Part shown: piece after piece, positions 43,632 to 54,981 of the stretch
Position numbering within the stretch: position 1 is the first letter of the stretch
Layout: the number at the start of each line of letters is the position of its first letter
Source: Brasenia schreberi
Taxonomy: Eukaryota > Streptophyta > Magnoliopsida > Nymphaeales > Cabombaceae
Direction: 5' to 3'
Assembly (NCBI GenBank): GCA_036023115.1
Contig: JAYKKT010000061.1
Location: 16,308,501-16,372,500, forward strand
Length of the DNA: 64,000 bases
The notes under the pieces: model-generated
The model's database searches: none
What the model was told of the DNA's origin: nothing
Seen by the model: only the letters and a program-made list of their open reading frames with translations
Program-made: the position numbers and the translations under genes

Positions 43632-44656
43632 CTAGGTCGACTTCTATGAAATCTCCTCCTACAAAATTCGAAGGTTTTTCTAAATCGAGGATTTTGTGAA
43701 ACTCGGGAAGCTCGGAGGTTTGATCCTCCTCAAGGAGAAGGGGATCCTCCTCCGTGCTTTGATCATTCTCGAGCATTTTGAATCCTAGGGAATTTGGACT
43801 TGATGCATGCTTTTTAAAAATACCTGGTTTTGGTTTTGGAATTTCTGCAAGTTTTGAAGATTTTGGTCCTTTTATGAAAATGACTTTTTCTTCAAATTCC
43901 TTGGCTTTTTCAAAATTTCTACCAGGAGCTGGTATGTATACGATTTTTTTGGTATTTTCTTAATTTTCTAATGTTTTTGGGTTTTTGAAAATTTATAATT
44001 TTTTTGGCTTTTTGGTTAAAGAGGGGTCTTCCATCACACCTACAAAGAAAACGCCACGAATTAGTCTCTAAATAAGAGATCTAAGCCATAAGTCTCGGTT
44101 TTAGTAGGCTCCAAGGCACCCTTGACCCAAGTGGTCATTGGTGGTGGTTCTGGGGGTATGGTGGAAATATAGCCTATCCCATACCTATCTGGATTTGGGT
44201 TTGGGAAGAAAGGCTATAGACGCCCATTGTTTTTATTCCCTAAACTCTGGTAGGGCATGTAGCCCATGTTGAGCAGCATGTTCAAGGTTTTCTTATTTTA
44301 GAAAACTCTTTGTACAAAGGATGGCCTTGGAACTTGCTGTCATCCATGGCATACTCGAATGGTTTCCTATTTAGGGATTTTGGAAATATAGGGAGTTTGG
44401 ATTTGCCTAGGATAGTCACGACTTTTGGTGGGCTAGCTTTGGGCTGCCCCTTGACGTACACGACTATCCTAGTCTTTTGGGGGACGAATTCGTATGATTC
44501 GTCCATGGATTTCATGGGGTTGGTCCCGTAGGCCTTTTGACTTGATAAGCAAGGGAATTTTTGAACTCCCCTTAGCTGTGGATAGCTTTCGCCCAAAATT
44601 ACCACGATTTGATTCTCGTGGGAGATTTTTACACACCTATGGAAGGTGGATGGCAC
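43632..44656 (-). pseudogene. Gypsy-1 pol segment between protease and RT
   Basis: Reads STFHRCVKISHENQIVVILG, VYVKGQPKASPPKV, FEYAMDDSKFQGHPLYKEFS, a non-coding gap at about 43,780-44,280 with stops, then KPSNFVGGDFIEVDLGS up to the solo LTR. This linker is typical of Tat polyproteins. The frame is broken in the middle. Confidence 0.8.
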
Positions 44657-44674
44657 AACACGAAGGTTGTGTAT

Positions 44675-45736
44675 CTAGGGTCTTCCCGGAAGTAGGTTGT
44701 AGTGGGGGTGTATGTCTAAGACATGGAACACCCCTGAGTGGGTTATACCCCCTATTTCCATGGGTAACTCTATGGCTCCCAAAAGTTTCGATGCATTCCC
44801 ATCATATCCAGTGATAACGATAGGGCTTAGGTTTACAGAAGTCAAGGTGACTCCAATTTGACATGCCACGTGTAGCGAAAGGATATTGAGACATCCTCCC
44901 CTATCAACCAAGCACCTGTCTAGAGGATGGTGATTCAATACCACCTCGATATGCAGGGCTTGATTGTGGGTTTTATATGGTCTTTCAATTTCGTCTTTCG
45001 AAAACACAATTGGCATTTTTGCACAGATGGGTGCAACTAGGAATGACAAGGACTCAAGAGTTATACTCGAGTTAACCTTGGCTCTTTCTAAGATTTTTTC
45101 TAAAACTAGTCTATACCTAGGAGAGGTTTGTATCAACTCTAGGATGGACATGTTTATCGGGATCTTAGAAAGATGATTTTCAAAATCATATGAGGTTAAA
45201 ACGTTTTTACCTTTATCCATGATTTGCAATACCTTAGGAATACATGCTTTTGAAGGGCCAGGAATACTAACCACTTTTTTAGCATTTTTTTCTAGATGTG
45301 GGGGTTGATAGATCCTTCCAGACCTGATAACCTCCCCCATACTTTGCCTAAGGCTCGCTCCTATGTTGGCTCTATTTGTGTGCTTTGGAGCACCTAGAAT
45401 TTCTAAGACAGCTCTAGCCAGGAGCAGGACTCTAAGCTCTCCCCGGATCATTACTTGTTCGACCTTTTTGTATATGATGAGAGAAGGTGGTGTGTGACAA
45501 GTAGTGAAGCTAAAACATGATGCATGCACTAAACCTTTCGAGGTTGAGAAAGCACATACCTCTTTTTGATTCTCACTAGTACTTGCGTGATTGGGGAAGG
45601 GTTCTTTGAGCACAGCTTGGGCATGCTCAGGTTCTTCAGCAACCTGGAGTTGGCCCTGCTCTATCAAGTTTTCAATTTTGTTTAAAAGGAAAAAGCATTT
45701 ATTCGTATCATGGCCTTTGAGCTGGTGATATTGCAA
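44675..45736 (-). pseudogene. Gypsy-1 nucleocapsid-like region and protease
   Basis: 353 open codons. QYHQLKGHDTNKCFFL near the start is the degenerate zinc-knuckle-like motif of Tat gag. The protease follows near the C terminus with DRCLVDRGGCLNILSLHVA (catalytic Asp in VD-x-G), VITGYDGNASKLLGAIELPM and VFHVLDIHPHYNLLPGRP. The frame stops right after GRP, where family members continue (GRPWI). Confidence 0.9.
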
Positions 45737-45876
45737 TATCTGTTAAAAAACCTCCCTTTGGCGGGGTCCCCTCGGGGATTTCTAGGAGTATCACCAAACC
45801 TTGGGCGAGTAGGAAGTCTAGGACCTCTGAGACAGGTTTCCCCAATGGGGTATACTCCCGTTTTTCAAAAGTTTTT

Positions 45877-46950
45877 TTAAAATTTTTTATTTTTTTGTTG
45901 TTTGAGCTTTTTTGAAGTGCCCACCGGGCTTGACTCCACTCGGACATTTGCAATCTTTGGGGGTTTTGCCCCTTTGTCCGTCATGGGTGGCCCGTAAGTT
46001 TTGGGTTTTTCAAATCTCATTTTGGGAAGTATTTTTCCCTTCCACAAGTCGTCATAGACTCCCTTTTTTAGATTGGTTTCAAATAAGGAAGCCTTCTTCA
46101 TTAACTTGTGAAAGGTAGAAATTTCATGTAATGAAAGAAGAGTTTTGATATCTGTTTTAAAATTTTTGAGGATGAGCATTACTGCGCACCCTTCAGAGAT
46201 GGGTTCTTTTATTTGCCCAAGAAGGAACCTCCATCGAATGATGAATGCGTGTACATCCTTGTTCAAAGCTTGTTTCGTGTCAGTCAAGGTGTTCAATGTG
46301 GGCGTTACTTCCATGTTGTGCGAAAATCTTTGCATAAAGTTGTTTGCTAACTCTTCAAAAGTAGCAAACTGGCTTAAGTTATAGGAGGCAAGCCATTTTA
46401 ATGTAGTCCCCTTGAGGGAAAGGGAGAACCAATAAATCCATTTGGCAGAGTCCCTTTTCTTTTTATGGGCTCTGCACGAAAAGAGTTGCAAGTGGGATCT
46501 AGGATCCCCCGTGCCATTATATCGATGGAAATTCGGTATGTCGTCGTCGTTGTCTATTTCATAATTCGAAGGAAGGAAGTCAGACAGGGCGTACGATTTC
46601 TTTTCCTTGTTTTGCCCCTTCAAAAGTTGTTGAAGGGCTTTGCGATCCTTCAGTGTGAAGGAATCGTGGTATTGATCCCCCTCCATTATGGAGGTTTCCT
46701 TGGGTTTTTTGGTCTTGGTAGTTCTTTTCTTGGCTTTGGCGGGTTCGCCATGTGACAAGCAAGAGTCGGCCGCCTCAGCCTCTTGGCTAAGTGCATCGAT
46801 TCTTGCATCAATTTTAGCCTCGAATTCCCTACTCAAGTTTTCTAACTCTTCTTTCTTGCAATTGAGTTGAGATTTTGAAATCCTTTTTGAAAGGGAACTT
46901 GACGAGCGCGAGGCTCGGCTAGTCACTTCGTTAGAGCCTGAATTAGACAT
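45877..46950 (-). CDS. Gypsy-1 gag
   Basis: 357 codons from an ATG at 46,950, about 130 bp inside the 5' LTR. A Ser- and Lys-rich N terminus and a coiled-coil-prone segment (KKEELENLSREFEAKIDARI) are followed by the retrotransposon gag core with FHRYNGTGDPRSHLQLF, WIYWFSLSLKGTTLKWLA, FATFEELANNFMQRFSHN and LNTLTDTKQALNKDVHAFII. It is the longest intact frame of this element; the C-terminal part continues in another frame (45,708-45,953). It would form capsids but lacks working pol partners. Confidence 0.88.
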   Translation of the reverse strand: MSNSGSNEVTSRASRSSSSLSKRISKSQLNCKKEELENLSREFEAKIDARIDALSQEAEAADSCLSHGEPAKAKKRTTKTKKPKETSIMEGDQYHDSFTLKDRKALQQLLKGQNKEKKSYALSDFLPSNYEIDNDDDIPNFHRYNGTGDPRSHLQLFSCRAHKKKRDSAKWIYWFSLSLKGTTLKWLASYNLSQFATFEELANNFMQRFSHNMEVTPTLNTLTDTKQALNKDVHAFIIRWRFLLGQIKEPISEGCAVMLILKNFKTDIKTLLSLHEISTFHKLMKKASLFETNLKKGVYDDLWKGKILPKMRFEKPKTYGPPMTDKGAKPPKIANVRVESSPVGTSKKLKQQKNKKF

Positions 46951-47057
46951 GACTCAACAAAAGTTTGAAATCCTACAAATGCAAATAGGCAAAAATTTTA
47001 AGACACTTTTGGAAAATTTTTACTGAGTTTTGTTTGTTTTATCAAAGTTTCAAGACC

Positions 47058-47082
47058 CGGCTCCCATCGGGCATGCCAAATC
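47058..47082 (-). other. Gypsy-1 putative primer-binding site
   Basis: The minus strand directly inside the 5' LTR reads TTTGGCATGCCCGATGGGA. Plant gypsy elements commonly have a TTGGC.tgCCCg.tGGGA-like sequence at this place. The tRNA was not assigned. Confidence 0.5.
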
Positions 47083-50000
47083 TGTAAACATGAAAATTTT
47101 CACTTCTGGTTCTTGAGACCAGAAATAAAACTTTTTGTGCCTACGTCGTTTCTAAGTGCGTGCCAGCTAGCTTGCTCAAGCTAGCGAAGATTTTTGAAAT
47201 GTTCTGACTTTTTCTAGCGATTGTGGGGAAGCGGGATCTTTTCGTTTAAAACCTTCTTGAACCGATGCTCAAGGGTCAGTTTAAACGCTTAAAACTTCGT
47301 TTTTACAAAACTTTGCAATATCAGTGTTTAAAAAACTCGATGTATGCCAAGTTTGCAAGTTTTATTGCGACTTTGGACGTGCCTAAGTCTTTGAGTTTTT
47401 AGCTTTTTAGGTCTGATGTGTGGGCATATGTGGCCTATTTTCAACGTGGTTTGTGCGTGGATTCGGGGTGCTTTTGAAATCTAACGAATGCAAAGATGCA
47501 CAAATATTTTAAGGTTTTTGCGATGATGATGTGAGCTAGGCTCGAATTTAAAGGCAACTCATACAACTTAATGTAAATACCCGAAATTGAAGTGCAACTC
47601 ACGCAGCTTAATGTAAATACCCGAAATGTAAAGCAACTCACACGACTTAATGTAAATCCATACAAAGGGAAATGCAACTCGACGTGAAGTAAACTCACAC
47701 AACTTGAAAATATATAAATATGTTATATCCTAAGAGCGACAAGGATCAATGTGTGTGAGAGTGGAGAGCGGAAAAGCTCGAGTGCTTTTGTGTGCTTCTT
47801 GCGTGAAATTGAAATGACAAATCACACAGCTTTCACTAAAGTAAATACCCAAATGGAAATATATACTTTAGCTTAAGAGCGGAAAGGCTCAATGCACGTG
47901 TGTGTAAGTGTGAAATTTAACTGACAACTCACATGACTTTCACTAAAGTAAATACCCAAAGGAAAATATATACTTTAGCTTAAGAGCAGAAAGGCTCAAT
48001 ACATGTGTGTAAGTGTGAAATTTAAATGACAAACTCACACGACTTGAATGTAACTACCCAAATTGAATTTCAACTCACATAGCTTTCACTAAAGTAAATA
48101 CCCGAATGGAAATATATACTTTAGGTTAAGAACAAAAAGGCTCAATGTGTGTGCAATCATGTGCAATATAGGAGCGGAAAGGCTCAAGTGCACGTGGGTG
48201 TCCCTTGTGTATGATTAAGAGTGATAAGGCTCAAGTGTACGTGTGTGGCTTGTGTATCAAGCACAAATATTACATTTCGGGGGGAGACTACGCTCCATTA
48301 TTACAACCCCATATCTAATTGAATTTAATCTTAAACGAGTAAGGTAAAAACCGAACTTAAACAAACACTTACACATGGTCGGCTTTGCCTCTCGAGTTGC
48401 TCGGGTCCGTCCTCCTTGGCAGCCACAAGATAGGTCTCCCTAAGTGGGTTTAGACGTGAGAGTTTGAGCTTGGGTTCACTTGGGGGCAGCCAAGTGTTTT
48501 GTGGTTTAGGATGGGATGGGTTCGGCCAAGGTGTAGGTTAGGGTGTAATGAGTGTGGTCCTAGCTAGGTAAGGTCTTAGGTGAGTTACGTAGGATGGGGC
48601 TGAGTCATGGCAAAAGGGTGCGGGGTGTTGGTGTTGGGTGCTGTTGAGGTAGGTCGGCAGGCGCTAGGGAGATGGCTGGGGACAGGTGAGGTGTGGGGGT
48701 TATGGCTAGGAGCTGATGACAGGGCACTGGGATGTGGTATGGTGCGCAGGACGTCGCGCAAGGTGCAGCAGGGGGTGTGTGTGTCACGGGACAGGTGCTG
48801 GGAGTATTGGCGCGACAGGGTGTGCGGGTGACAGGGTGTGGGTGACAGGGTGCAGTGGGGGTGCTGGGATGTGGTATGGTGCGACAGGGTTATGCGCAAC
48901 AAGCACGGGTGACAGGGTGCTGGGGTGTGGTATGGTGCGGCAGGGTTGTGCGTAGCAGGCGCGTAGGGTGTTGGAAAGCGTGTAGACCGGGGAGTTTGGC
49001 GCTGCTGAGGTGCAGGTTGGGGGGTTGTGAGGGTGCGGTTATGGCAGGTAGAGGGTGTGGGTGGCAGCTGGGATGCGACAGGTGAGTGGGGTGTTGGCGA
49101 GTGGCTGGGGGAAGGGTAGTGGAGTGAGGTATGGCTGGGAGCTGCTAGGTGAGTGGGCAGCTGGCCGGGTGCTTGGAGTCGACGGGTTGTGGCTGGGTGT
49201 TGGCTATGGCGCTGCACAAGGTGTAGGCCGGGTGTTGGCTAGGGGCATGCAAGACATAAACCGAGTGCAAGATGCACTCGGTTAGAGAGTGTAGGCTAGG
49301 TCGGTGGAGAGGGGCTGGGTCCAACCTGGGTGTGGTTAGGTCTAGGGGCTAAATAGAGTCGGTTTGGGGGTGGCTGAGCTAGGTCTAATTAAGTCGGTTT
49401 AGGTTAAATGGGGGAGTCGGTTTGGACATAGGGATAGGTCAGTTGGGGTGAGAGTGGTCGAGCTAGGGGATAAAAGGGAGTCAGTTTGGGGCATGTAGGC
49501 TAAGTCTAGGCTAGTTTGGGGTTAGGTTTAGTGGCTAGGTTAGGGTTAGGTTGAGAGACCTACCTCTTGGAGCCGGTCCACCTTGTGTAGCCCATACCTT
49601 GATCCAAGCCCGCGCCATTCTTCATGTTGGTGCAGCCCTAGGTTAGGTCCAACTCACATGGCTTGAGCCCATTTCCCCTTTGGCTAAGCCCATATGGCTA
49701 ACCCACTTGAATAAGTCAAGCCCACCAATCTTCTCTCTCTTACTTTATGCTCTCTCTCCCAAGCCTCCCACTTGAAGTTCACATGAACTTTCATCCACCC
49801 CTCACCTCTATTTATAGGCAAAGGGGTGGGTCTTGGGTTTGGATCTTGGATTTGGTTTTTATGACTCAAATCCGATCCAAACACTATTTGGGTTTGGATC
49901 TAGATATTTATGTCCAAATCCAATCCAAATTTTTGTTTCTTCAGTCCTTCTTAGCATTTCGAGACGGACGGTTTTCACGAGCCCTGGCTTCATCAGTGCT

Positions 50001-50459
50001 CCGTCTTGGGCTGGGTTTTCCCCAACCTTTTCGTCCGATCTCCTTCTCACCTTCTAGACTTCATTTCGTCTGATTTTTGGAATTTCAAGCTTGGGCTTGG
50101 ATTTCTGATGGTTTTGCTTGGTGCTTTGGCTTTGTATTTCATGTTCCAAGGCTGAAGTTTGCTTCTGGCCTGAGCTCTTCTTTTGCTTTTTGGTCTTGCT
50201 TTCATCAGGCTGGGCTGAATTCTAGGCTTTTTGACCTGCTTTTGGAGCTGCTTTTCGATCAGGCTCCAATTGTTTGCTTTGGCTGCTTACAAAATTGGGA
50301 CCTGGCCCGAGTTTAAGGAACCTATATTTTAAAAGAGTTTTTGATAAAAGGTTTAAAGCTTTTGCACTCCTGGGTTTTCGAAAGCTCAAAATTGGTTTTG
50401 AAAAGGTTTTACCAACCAGGTGTTTGTTTTGGAAATCGTTTGATTTTGGGGTGTTTACA
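47083..50459 (-). repeat. Gypsy-1 5' LTR, full length
   Basis: 3,377 bp, starting TGTAAACATG and ending GGGGTGTTTACA. The minus-strand TATA box TATAAATA at 49,809-49,816 is followed by a TA-poor leader. The 47,500-48,250 part carries repeated caactcacac.actt and taagagcggaaaggctcaa units, as does the solo LTR at 40,560-41,180, which shows common ancestry. Its right end touches RTE-2 with no gap. Confidence 0.93.
48710..48960. repeat. G-rich minisatellite in Gypsy-1 5' LTR
   Basis: Same unit types as at 33,660-33,990 in a different arrangement. Long proline/threonine/histidine-rich open frames on the complementary strand are by-products of this composition. Confidence 0.75.
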
Positions 50460-51720
50460 CATATGAAGGGTGGTAAATCGGTAGGACCAAATAATATTCC
50501 TATAGAAGTTTGGAAAATACTAGGAGAAATAGGAATCACTTGGCTCACAAGACTATTTAATGAAATATGGAAAAACCAAAAGATGCTTGAGGAATGGAGA
50601 GCAAGTACACTTATACCCATATATAAGAACAAGGGAGACATTCAAAATTGTGTGAATTATCAAGGTATAAAGTTAATGAGCCATACTATGAAATTGTGGG
50701 AAAGAATTATCGAACGTAGGTAAGACAAGTATCAAGTATAACAGAGAACCAATTTGGATTCATGACAGGCAGATTTACTGTTGAAGCGATTCACCTTTTG
50801 AGATGTCTTATAGAACATTTTAGAGCAAAAAAGAAAGACCTTCACATGATATTTATTGATCTAGAAAAAACTTATGATAGAGTACCGAGGGAAGTTCTTT
50901 GGAAAACTTTGGAAAAAAGAGGTATCCCATTGACATACATTAACCTTAGAAGAGACATGTATGATGGTACAAAAACATGGGTTAGGACTCATGAAGGAAT
51001 GACAGACTTCTTTGAATTTAATATTGGGTTACATCAAGGATCAACTTTAAGTTCATACTTATTTATAATGATGATTGATGAGTTAACAAAACATATTCAA
51101 GATGAAGTACCTTGGTGTATGTTATTTGCATATGACATTGTATTAGTGGAGGAGTCTAAGAAAAAAGTTAATAGAAAATTAGAACTATGGAGGGAAACAT
51201 TAGAAAGCAAAGGCCTCCGACTTAGTAGAACAAAGAAAGAATATATGGAATGTAAGTTTGGTCATTTGGTTACCTCATATGACATAGAAATTAAAATTGG
51301 CACACAATGCATCCCCCAAAAGGAAAGTTTTAAATACCTAGGGTCAATTTTTCAGAGTGATGGAAGAATTGATAGAGATGTTATGCATAGAATTAATGTG
51401 GTTGATTAAAATGGAGAGGAGAATTAGGTATTCTTTGTGATAAGAAGATACCATTAAAGTTAAAAGGTAAATATTATAGAGCAACAATTAGGCCTGCCAT
51501 GTTTTATGGTTCTGAGTGTTGACAGTTAATCATCATGTACAAAAGATGTTTGTGACAGAAATGAAGATGTTGAGATGGATTAGTGGTCATACAAGAAAAG
51601 ACCGTATACATAATGAGGTTATTAGAAACAAATTAGGAGTGGCACCAATAGAGGAAAAAATGAGAGAATATCGTTTAAGATGGTTTGGACATATAGAAAG
51701 AAGAACCTGTAAGAAGGTAT
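50460..51720 (+). pseudogene. RTE-2 reverse transcriptase and C-terminal part
   Basis: Blocks: MKGGKSVGPNNIPIEVWK, MKLWERIIERR, a stop at about 50,721, MIFIDLEKTYDRVPREVLWK, GLHQGSTLSSYLF, MLFAYDIVLVEESKK (first aspartate of FADD is Tyr, as in RTE-1), YLGSIFQSDGRIDRDVMHRI, then after a frameshift [14 protein letters not shown] and [19 protein letters not shown]. It is less decayed than RTE-1: 215 codons are open from 50,762. Confidence 0.92.
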
Positions 51721-51910
51721 AAAAAACTAAATTTGGAAAGTATTAAAAGAGCTAGAGGACGACCACAAAAGTGCTGGAAAGAAACAATGAAGAATAATCT
51801 AGCTTATTGTGAGTTAACTGCTAACATGGCACATGATAGGGATATGTGGAAACAAAGAATCCATGTAGCCGACCCCGTCCAATGAGAAAAGGCTTAGTTG
51901 TTGTTGTTGT
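50460..51910 (+). mobile_element. RTE-2: 3' half of an RTE LINE
   Basis: Matches RTE-1 from 17,985 to 19,441 with high similarity. It begins exactly at the last base of the Gypsy-1 LTR and ends in cttagttgttgttgttgt, flush against the last hAT exon. It probably inserted into the hAT gene first and was then hit by Gypsy-1, whose left flank (with the LINE 5' half) was later deleted. Confidence 0.9.
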
Positions 51911-52335
51911 AATGTCTTCTTTAGTTAGGAAGGCATTTTTTTCACTGTGTTCTATAATCCAGTCTTCTAATATATCAAAATTATCCAAACTTATTAGATC
52001 AAATTGGCTTTCCTTCTCTATTTACTTTTTTTAATTGCCTACAACAAAGAAAGATAAGCAATTAGTAAATAATATTAACAATTGAAGTCAAACAATTTAT
52101 TGAATTAAACATTTAAGTACTAAGTAATACAACATTACCTTTTACAAAGGCGCATGTTACAACAAATAAAAATTAAATCATTTAGTCGCTTATATTCCAA
52201 CTTGTTGCGCTTTTTTGTATGAATGTGTTTAAAGACACTCCAATTCCTTTCACAACCCGTTGCACTATAGGTTTGACTCAAAACTTTGAGTGCAAAATCT
52301 TTAAGGTTCGGGCAATCAGTTCCAAACCTATTCCA
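51911..52335 (-). pseudogene. hAT transposase C-terminal dimerisation domain, two exons
   Basis: Not in any ATG frame but clear on the minus strand: KVLSQTYSATGCERNWSVF and HIHTKKRNKLEYKRLNDLI (52,165-52,335), the conserved hAT C-terminal motif. It is followed by a donor at 52,138, a 100-bp intron and an acceptor at 52,039. Exon 2 gives LISLDNFDILEDWIIEHSEK and is cut at 51,911 by the RTE-2 tail. The C-terminal end of the protein is missing. Confidence 0.87.
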
Positions 52336-53286
52336 TCAAACATTTGTATAAAAAGAAAACATTAGAGACATAATCCACAATAATATAAGATATATTGATT
52401 TAAGAAACTTAAATACGAAGATAAACAATTTACCTGGATGCATAGTAGTGTGGTTGCGAATTGCTACAAGCAAACCCATCAAGTGAAGAGTATTATCATA
52501 GATCTTCATCTCTTGATATTAGCATATGTTATACTCTCATCAGAGACTAATCTATCTATACAATCAATGATGCCTCGATTAACATCACCGTCCCTTTTGA
52601 AGCTTGCTGAGTACCTGAATGATGGGTTTAGATAATATGTTGCTGCATGAATAAGCTGATGCAATTGTTTATTCTATTTATTATCAATCATTTTCCATAC
52701 GGGCACATAATCTCTCTTTTTTCCATTAAAATTATTTCTAATGGCTTCTTTTGCCCTATTCATGGCTTCATAAAGGTAGCCCATAAATGATTTCTCCTCG
52801 CTATCAACCAATCTCAAAACCTTTACTAATGGATATGAAATCCTCAACAGTCTATCACGCATTCTAAAATGTACTCATAAAGACTGTCTCGAAAATCTTA
52901 TTCAACTTTCTGTTTCTTCTTTTCTGAGGCAACTCTGCAAATTGTTGCCTCTCATCTGAGGAGAACATTCTGTTCAATGCTTGTTTCTGTCTCACAATAC
53001 TCTGTACAGATAAGAAGTTTGTTGCAAATCGAGTTGCAGTTGTTCGAAGAAGCTCTGCACCTTCTGTATATCTCCTCATCATACACAAAACAAATGCATG
53101 GTTATAAACGAATTTTGTGATATCTTGACAACACTCAGTTGTTGCCTTTATTTCATCCATTTCACCAATGTCCTCAAGGATGAGATATATACAATAGGCT
53201 GCACATGGTGTCTAATAGAAAGTCCCATAAGTATCAGCTAACTCCTTTCCAGCTGCTTTGTAGTTAGCTGCATTATTTGTAATAAA
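52336..53286 (-). pseudogene. hAT transposase, middle part
   Basis: 52,864-53,285 reads FITNNAANYKAAGKELADTY, CAAYCIYLILEDIGEM, ITKFVYNHAFVLCMMRR, ATRFATNFLSVQSIVRQKQ and ALNRMFSSDERQQFAELPQK, the core of plant DUF659-type hAT transposases. A stop at about 53,214 lies within it. 52,674-52,862 continues RISYPLVKVLRLVDSEEKS and YLYEAMNRAKEAI. 52,336-52,673 is partly intron-like. Confidence 0.87.
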
Positions 53287-53616
53287 TTAGATTACATTCT
53301 CTAGCCCAACCTTGCATATAACCTTATCAAATTCTTGTCGTAGGATCTCCGCAGTGTATCTCTCCTCTGATATGTCTCGAGATCTCAAAAACATAAGTAA
53401 TTTATGACAATAGAGAAAAAAGTTTAACAATGTCCTTTCTCGCTTATCTATCCATCCATCTGCCATGATAGTGCAACTTGTCTCGTTCAATGACTCTTTC
53501 AAGGTCGAACAATATTCTTGCACTTCAATGACGGTCTTATCTAAGATCTTTCCTCTCAATTTCTGATAGGAGAGCATATTGTATCTTAGACCAATGTTAG
53601 CAATTGCATCTGCCAT
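53287..53616 (-). pseudogene. hAT transposase, DUF659 domain
   Basis: Reads YNMLSYQKLRGKILDKTVIE, CTIMADGWIDKRERTLLNFF and SRDISEERYTAEILRQEFDK. DUF659 covers the start of the catalytic core, with the D of the DGW motif as a likely catalytic acid. Confidence 0.88.
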
Positions 53617-54244
53617 TGCTTGAAAATAAAAACGGTTTGCTATATTGAATGAAATTCATGCATCATAGAACCATCTGTCCACTGCAAGATCTGCCTGATC
53701 ATGCAGTTGTTCTGAAGCCATAGCAACACAAATTCTAGGTTTAAAACTAAGTGTAGTGGTAGGAGGAAAAATGAATGTATGTTAGAAGCAGTTCTTCCTC
53801 TACTTCTTTCTGAACTTCCTCTTCTACCATCTCCAAAGTCTTTAGCAACCCTCTTTCTCCTATTAGGTGCTCGTGAACTGCTACTACCCATATCTGTTTT
53901 GGCATTTAAAGGCAAACTATCAGTGAATCTAAATTCAATATCATCATCATCTTCTTCAAACATCTCCAAATCATCCTTTTGTTGTCTCCTCTCTTTTATA
54001 CTCTTAATCATCTGAAGACATTGTCATTTAATATTTTTGACAAACTTCTAACTCTACCTGTGTAAGGAGCAACTTCTTTCTTAGTCCCTGCTAGGTGGTG
54101 TTTCAACCTTGAAATTCCACCATTAACTACCCTCTGACAAAATAAACATCTGATTTTTAATTTGGAACCCTCAATTGGTGTACCCAATTGCCATGCCGGA
54201 TCATCAGAACGAGAATGAGAGTCTCTACCACCCCTTCTTGCCAT
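53617..54244 (-). pseudogene. hAT transposase N terminus with BED zinc finger
   Basis: Start ATG at 54,244. The DNA-binding BED finger reads DPAWQLGTPIEGSKLKIRCL, FCQRVVNGGISRLKHHLAG with C-x2-C and H-x-like ligands. A linker rich in Asp/Glu and Ser/Arg follows (53,640-54,011), shifted in frame near 54,010. Terminal inverted repeats and the 8-bp duplication were not located. Confidence 0.87.
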
Positions 54245-54589
54245 CTCAATTGAATACTTTAATTCAATAAAAAACCTAAAAATAAAAGCACTTCATAAAT
54301 CCCTAATCGTCAAATAACACTCAAATAGAGTGTCTCCCACTTTATGAATACAATAAAAAATATATCTACACACTTAATAACTTCATATTTTGTCATTCAA
54401 AAAAAGAAAAATATAAATAAAATAAAAAACAATAAATACAAAGGAAAAAATTAAGAAAAACACTAAAAATATACCCAAATGCGAGTTAGAAGGCTTGCAC
54501 GAACACCAAGGAGGCTGCCACGATACGGTGTGATACGGATAACACTGATCGTGGCACATTTCCCAATATGCTCAAGTTCTTCAATACGA
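54245..54589. other. hAT 5' flank and Copia-3 leader
   Basis: 54,245-54,470 is AT-rich and probably non-coding hAT sequence. About 54,480-54,589 is the untranslated leader of Copia-3 next to its primer-binding site. The border between them was not resolved. Confidence 0.5.
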
Positions 54590-54602
54590 GGCTCTGATAC
54601 CA
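54590..54602 (-). other. Copia-3 primer-binding site
   Basis: The minus strand reads TGGTATCAGAGCC, a perfect initiator-methionine tRNA complement adjacent to the LTR. Confidence 0.92.
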
Positions 54603-54976
54603 TGTAAATTGTTGTTGATAATTGAAGGTTGAATCGTCCACGATACAACTTGTCAAAATGCCAAGATCTAAAATCATCCGAATATGGATGTCACACACAA
54701 ATAACTCAATAAGAATACGAAAGAAATACAAACTCCAAACAAAAGCTATGTAAAAACTGCATACTTTATTCATGAGCTAGTGATGTATTTATAGAGTATA
54801 CATGTCTCCATAAGAGGCAACAAAAAGGAGCAAAGGATGGAGCAAGTATTGGCCTGCCAGCCTTTGCCAACACTAGCTGTTGGGGCTCCAATGGCTATGG
54901 CCAAGGCCCGAGTGACCCTATGCCATACCAAAATAGTGCAGGGCCCTACTGACCACTGCCACCTATTACATTAACA
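54603..54976 (-). repeat. Copia-3 5' LTR
   Basis: Starts TGTAAATTGTTG and ends ATTACATTAACA. Minus-strand TATAAATA at 54,786-54,793. Homologous to 28,906-29,285, which is 25.3 kb away. Confidence 0.92.
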
Positions 54977-54981
54977 AATAT
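54977..54981. repeat. Copia-3 target-site duplication, right (AATAT)
   Basis: Exact copy of 28,901-28,905. Confidence 0.8.

Larger units (their letters stand above)
33315..50459 (-). mobile_element. Gypsy-1: Tat-clade Ty3-gypsy element with 3.4-kb LTRs
   Basis: On the minus strand: 5' LTR (47,083-50,459), leader, gag, protease, RT, RNase H, a second archaeal-type RNase H, integrase, a 1.2-kb 3' non-coding stretch, polypurine tract and truncated 3' LTR (33,315-35,607). Two RNase H domains and a long 3' region are hallmarks of plant Tat/Ogre/Retand elements. Pol is split by a solo LTR at 40,064-43,626 and by frameshifts. Confidence 0.92.
28906..54976 (-). mobile_element. Copia-3: Ty1-copia element expanded to 26 kb by nested insertions
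   Basis: LTRs at 28,906-29,285 and 54,603-54,976 are the same family, bounded by AATAT duplications. The 5' end keeps a perfect primer-binding site. The 3' part holds gag, protease, integrase, RT and RNase H remnants on the minus strand (29,286-33,314). Between these lie a hAT gene, RTE-2, Gypsy-1 and a solo LTR. The start of gag is missing, removed with the deletion at 33,315. The element lies in the intron between the RING and PHD exons. Confidence 0.85.

Noticed and set aside
50274..50723. 150-codon open frame starting in the LTR and running into LINE RT
   Set aside because: It is a chance fusion across the Gypsy-1/RTE-2 border. Only the part from 50,460 is real RT coding.
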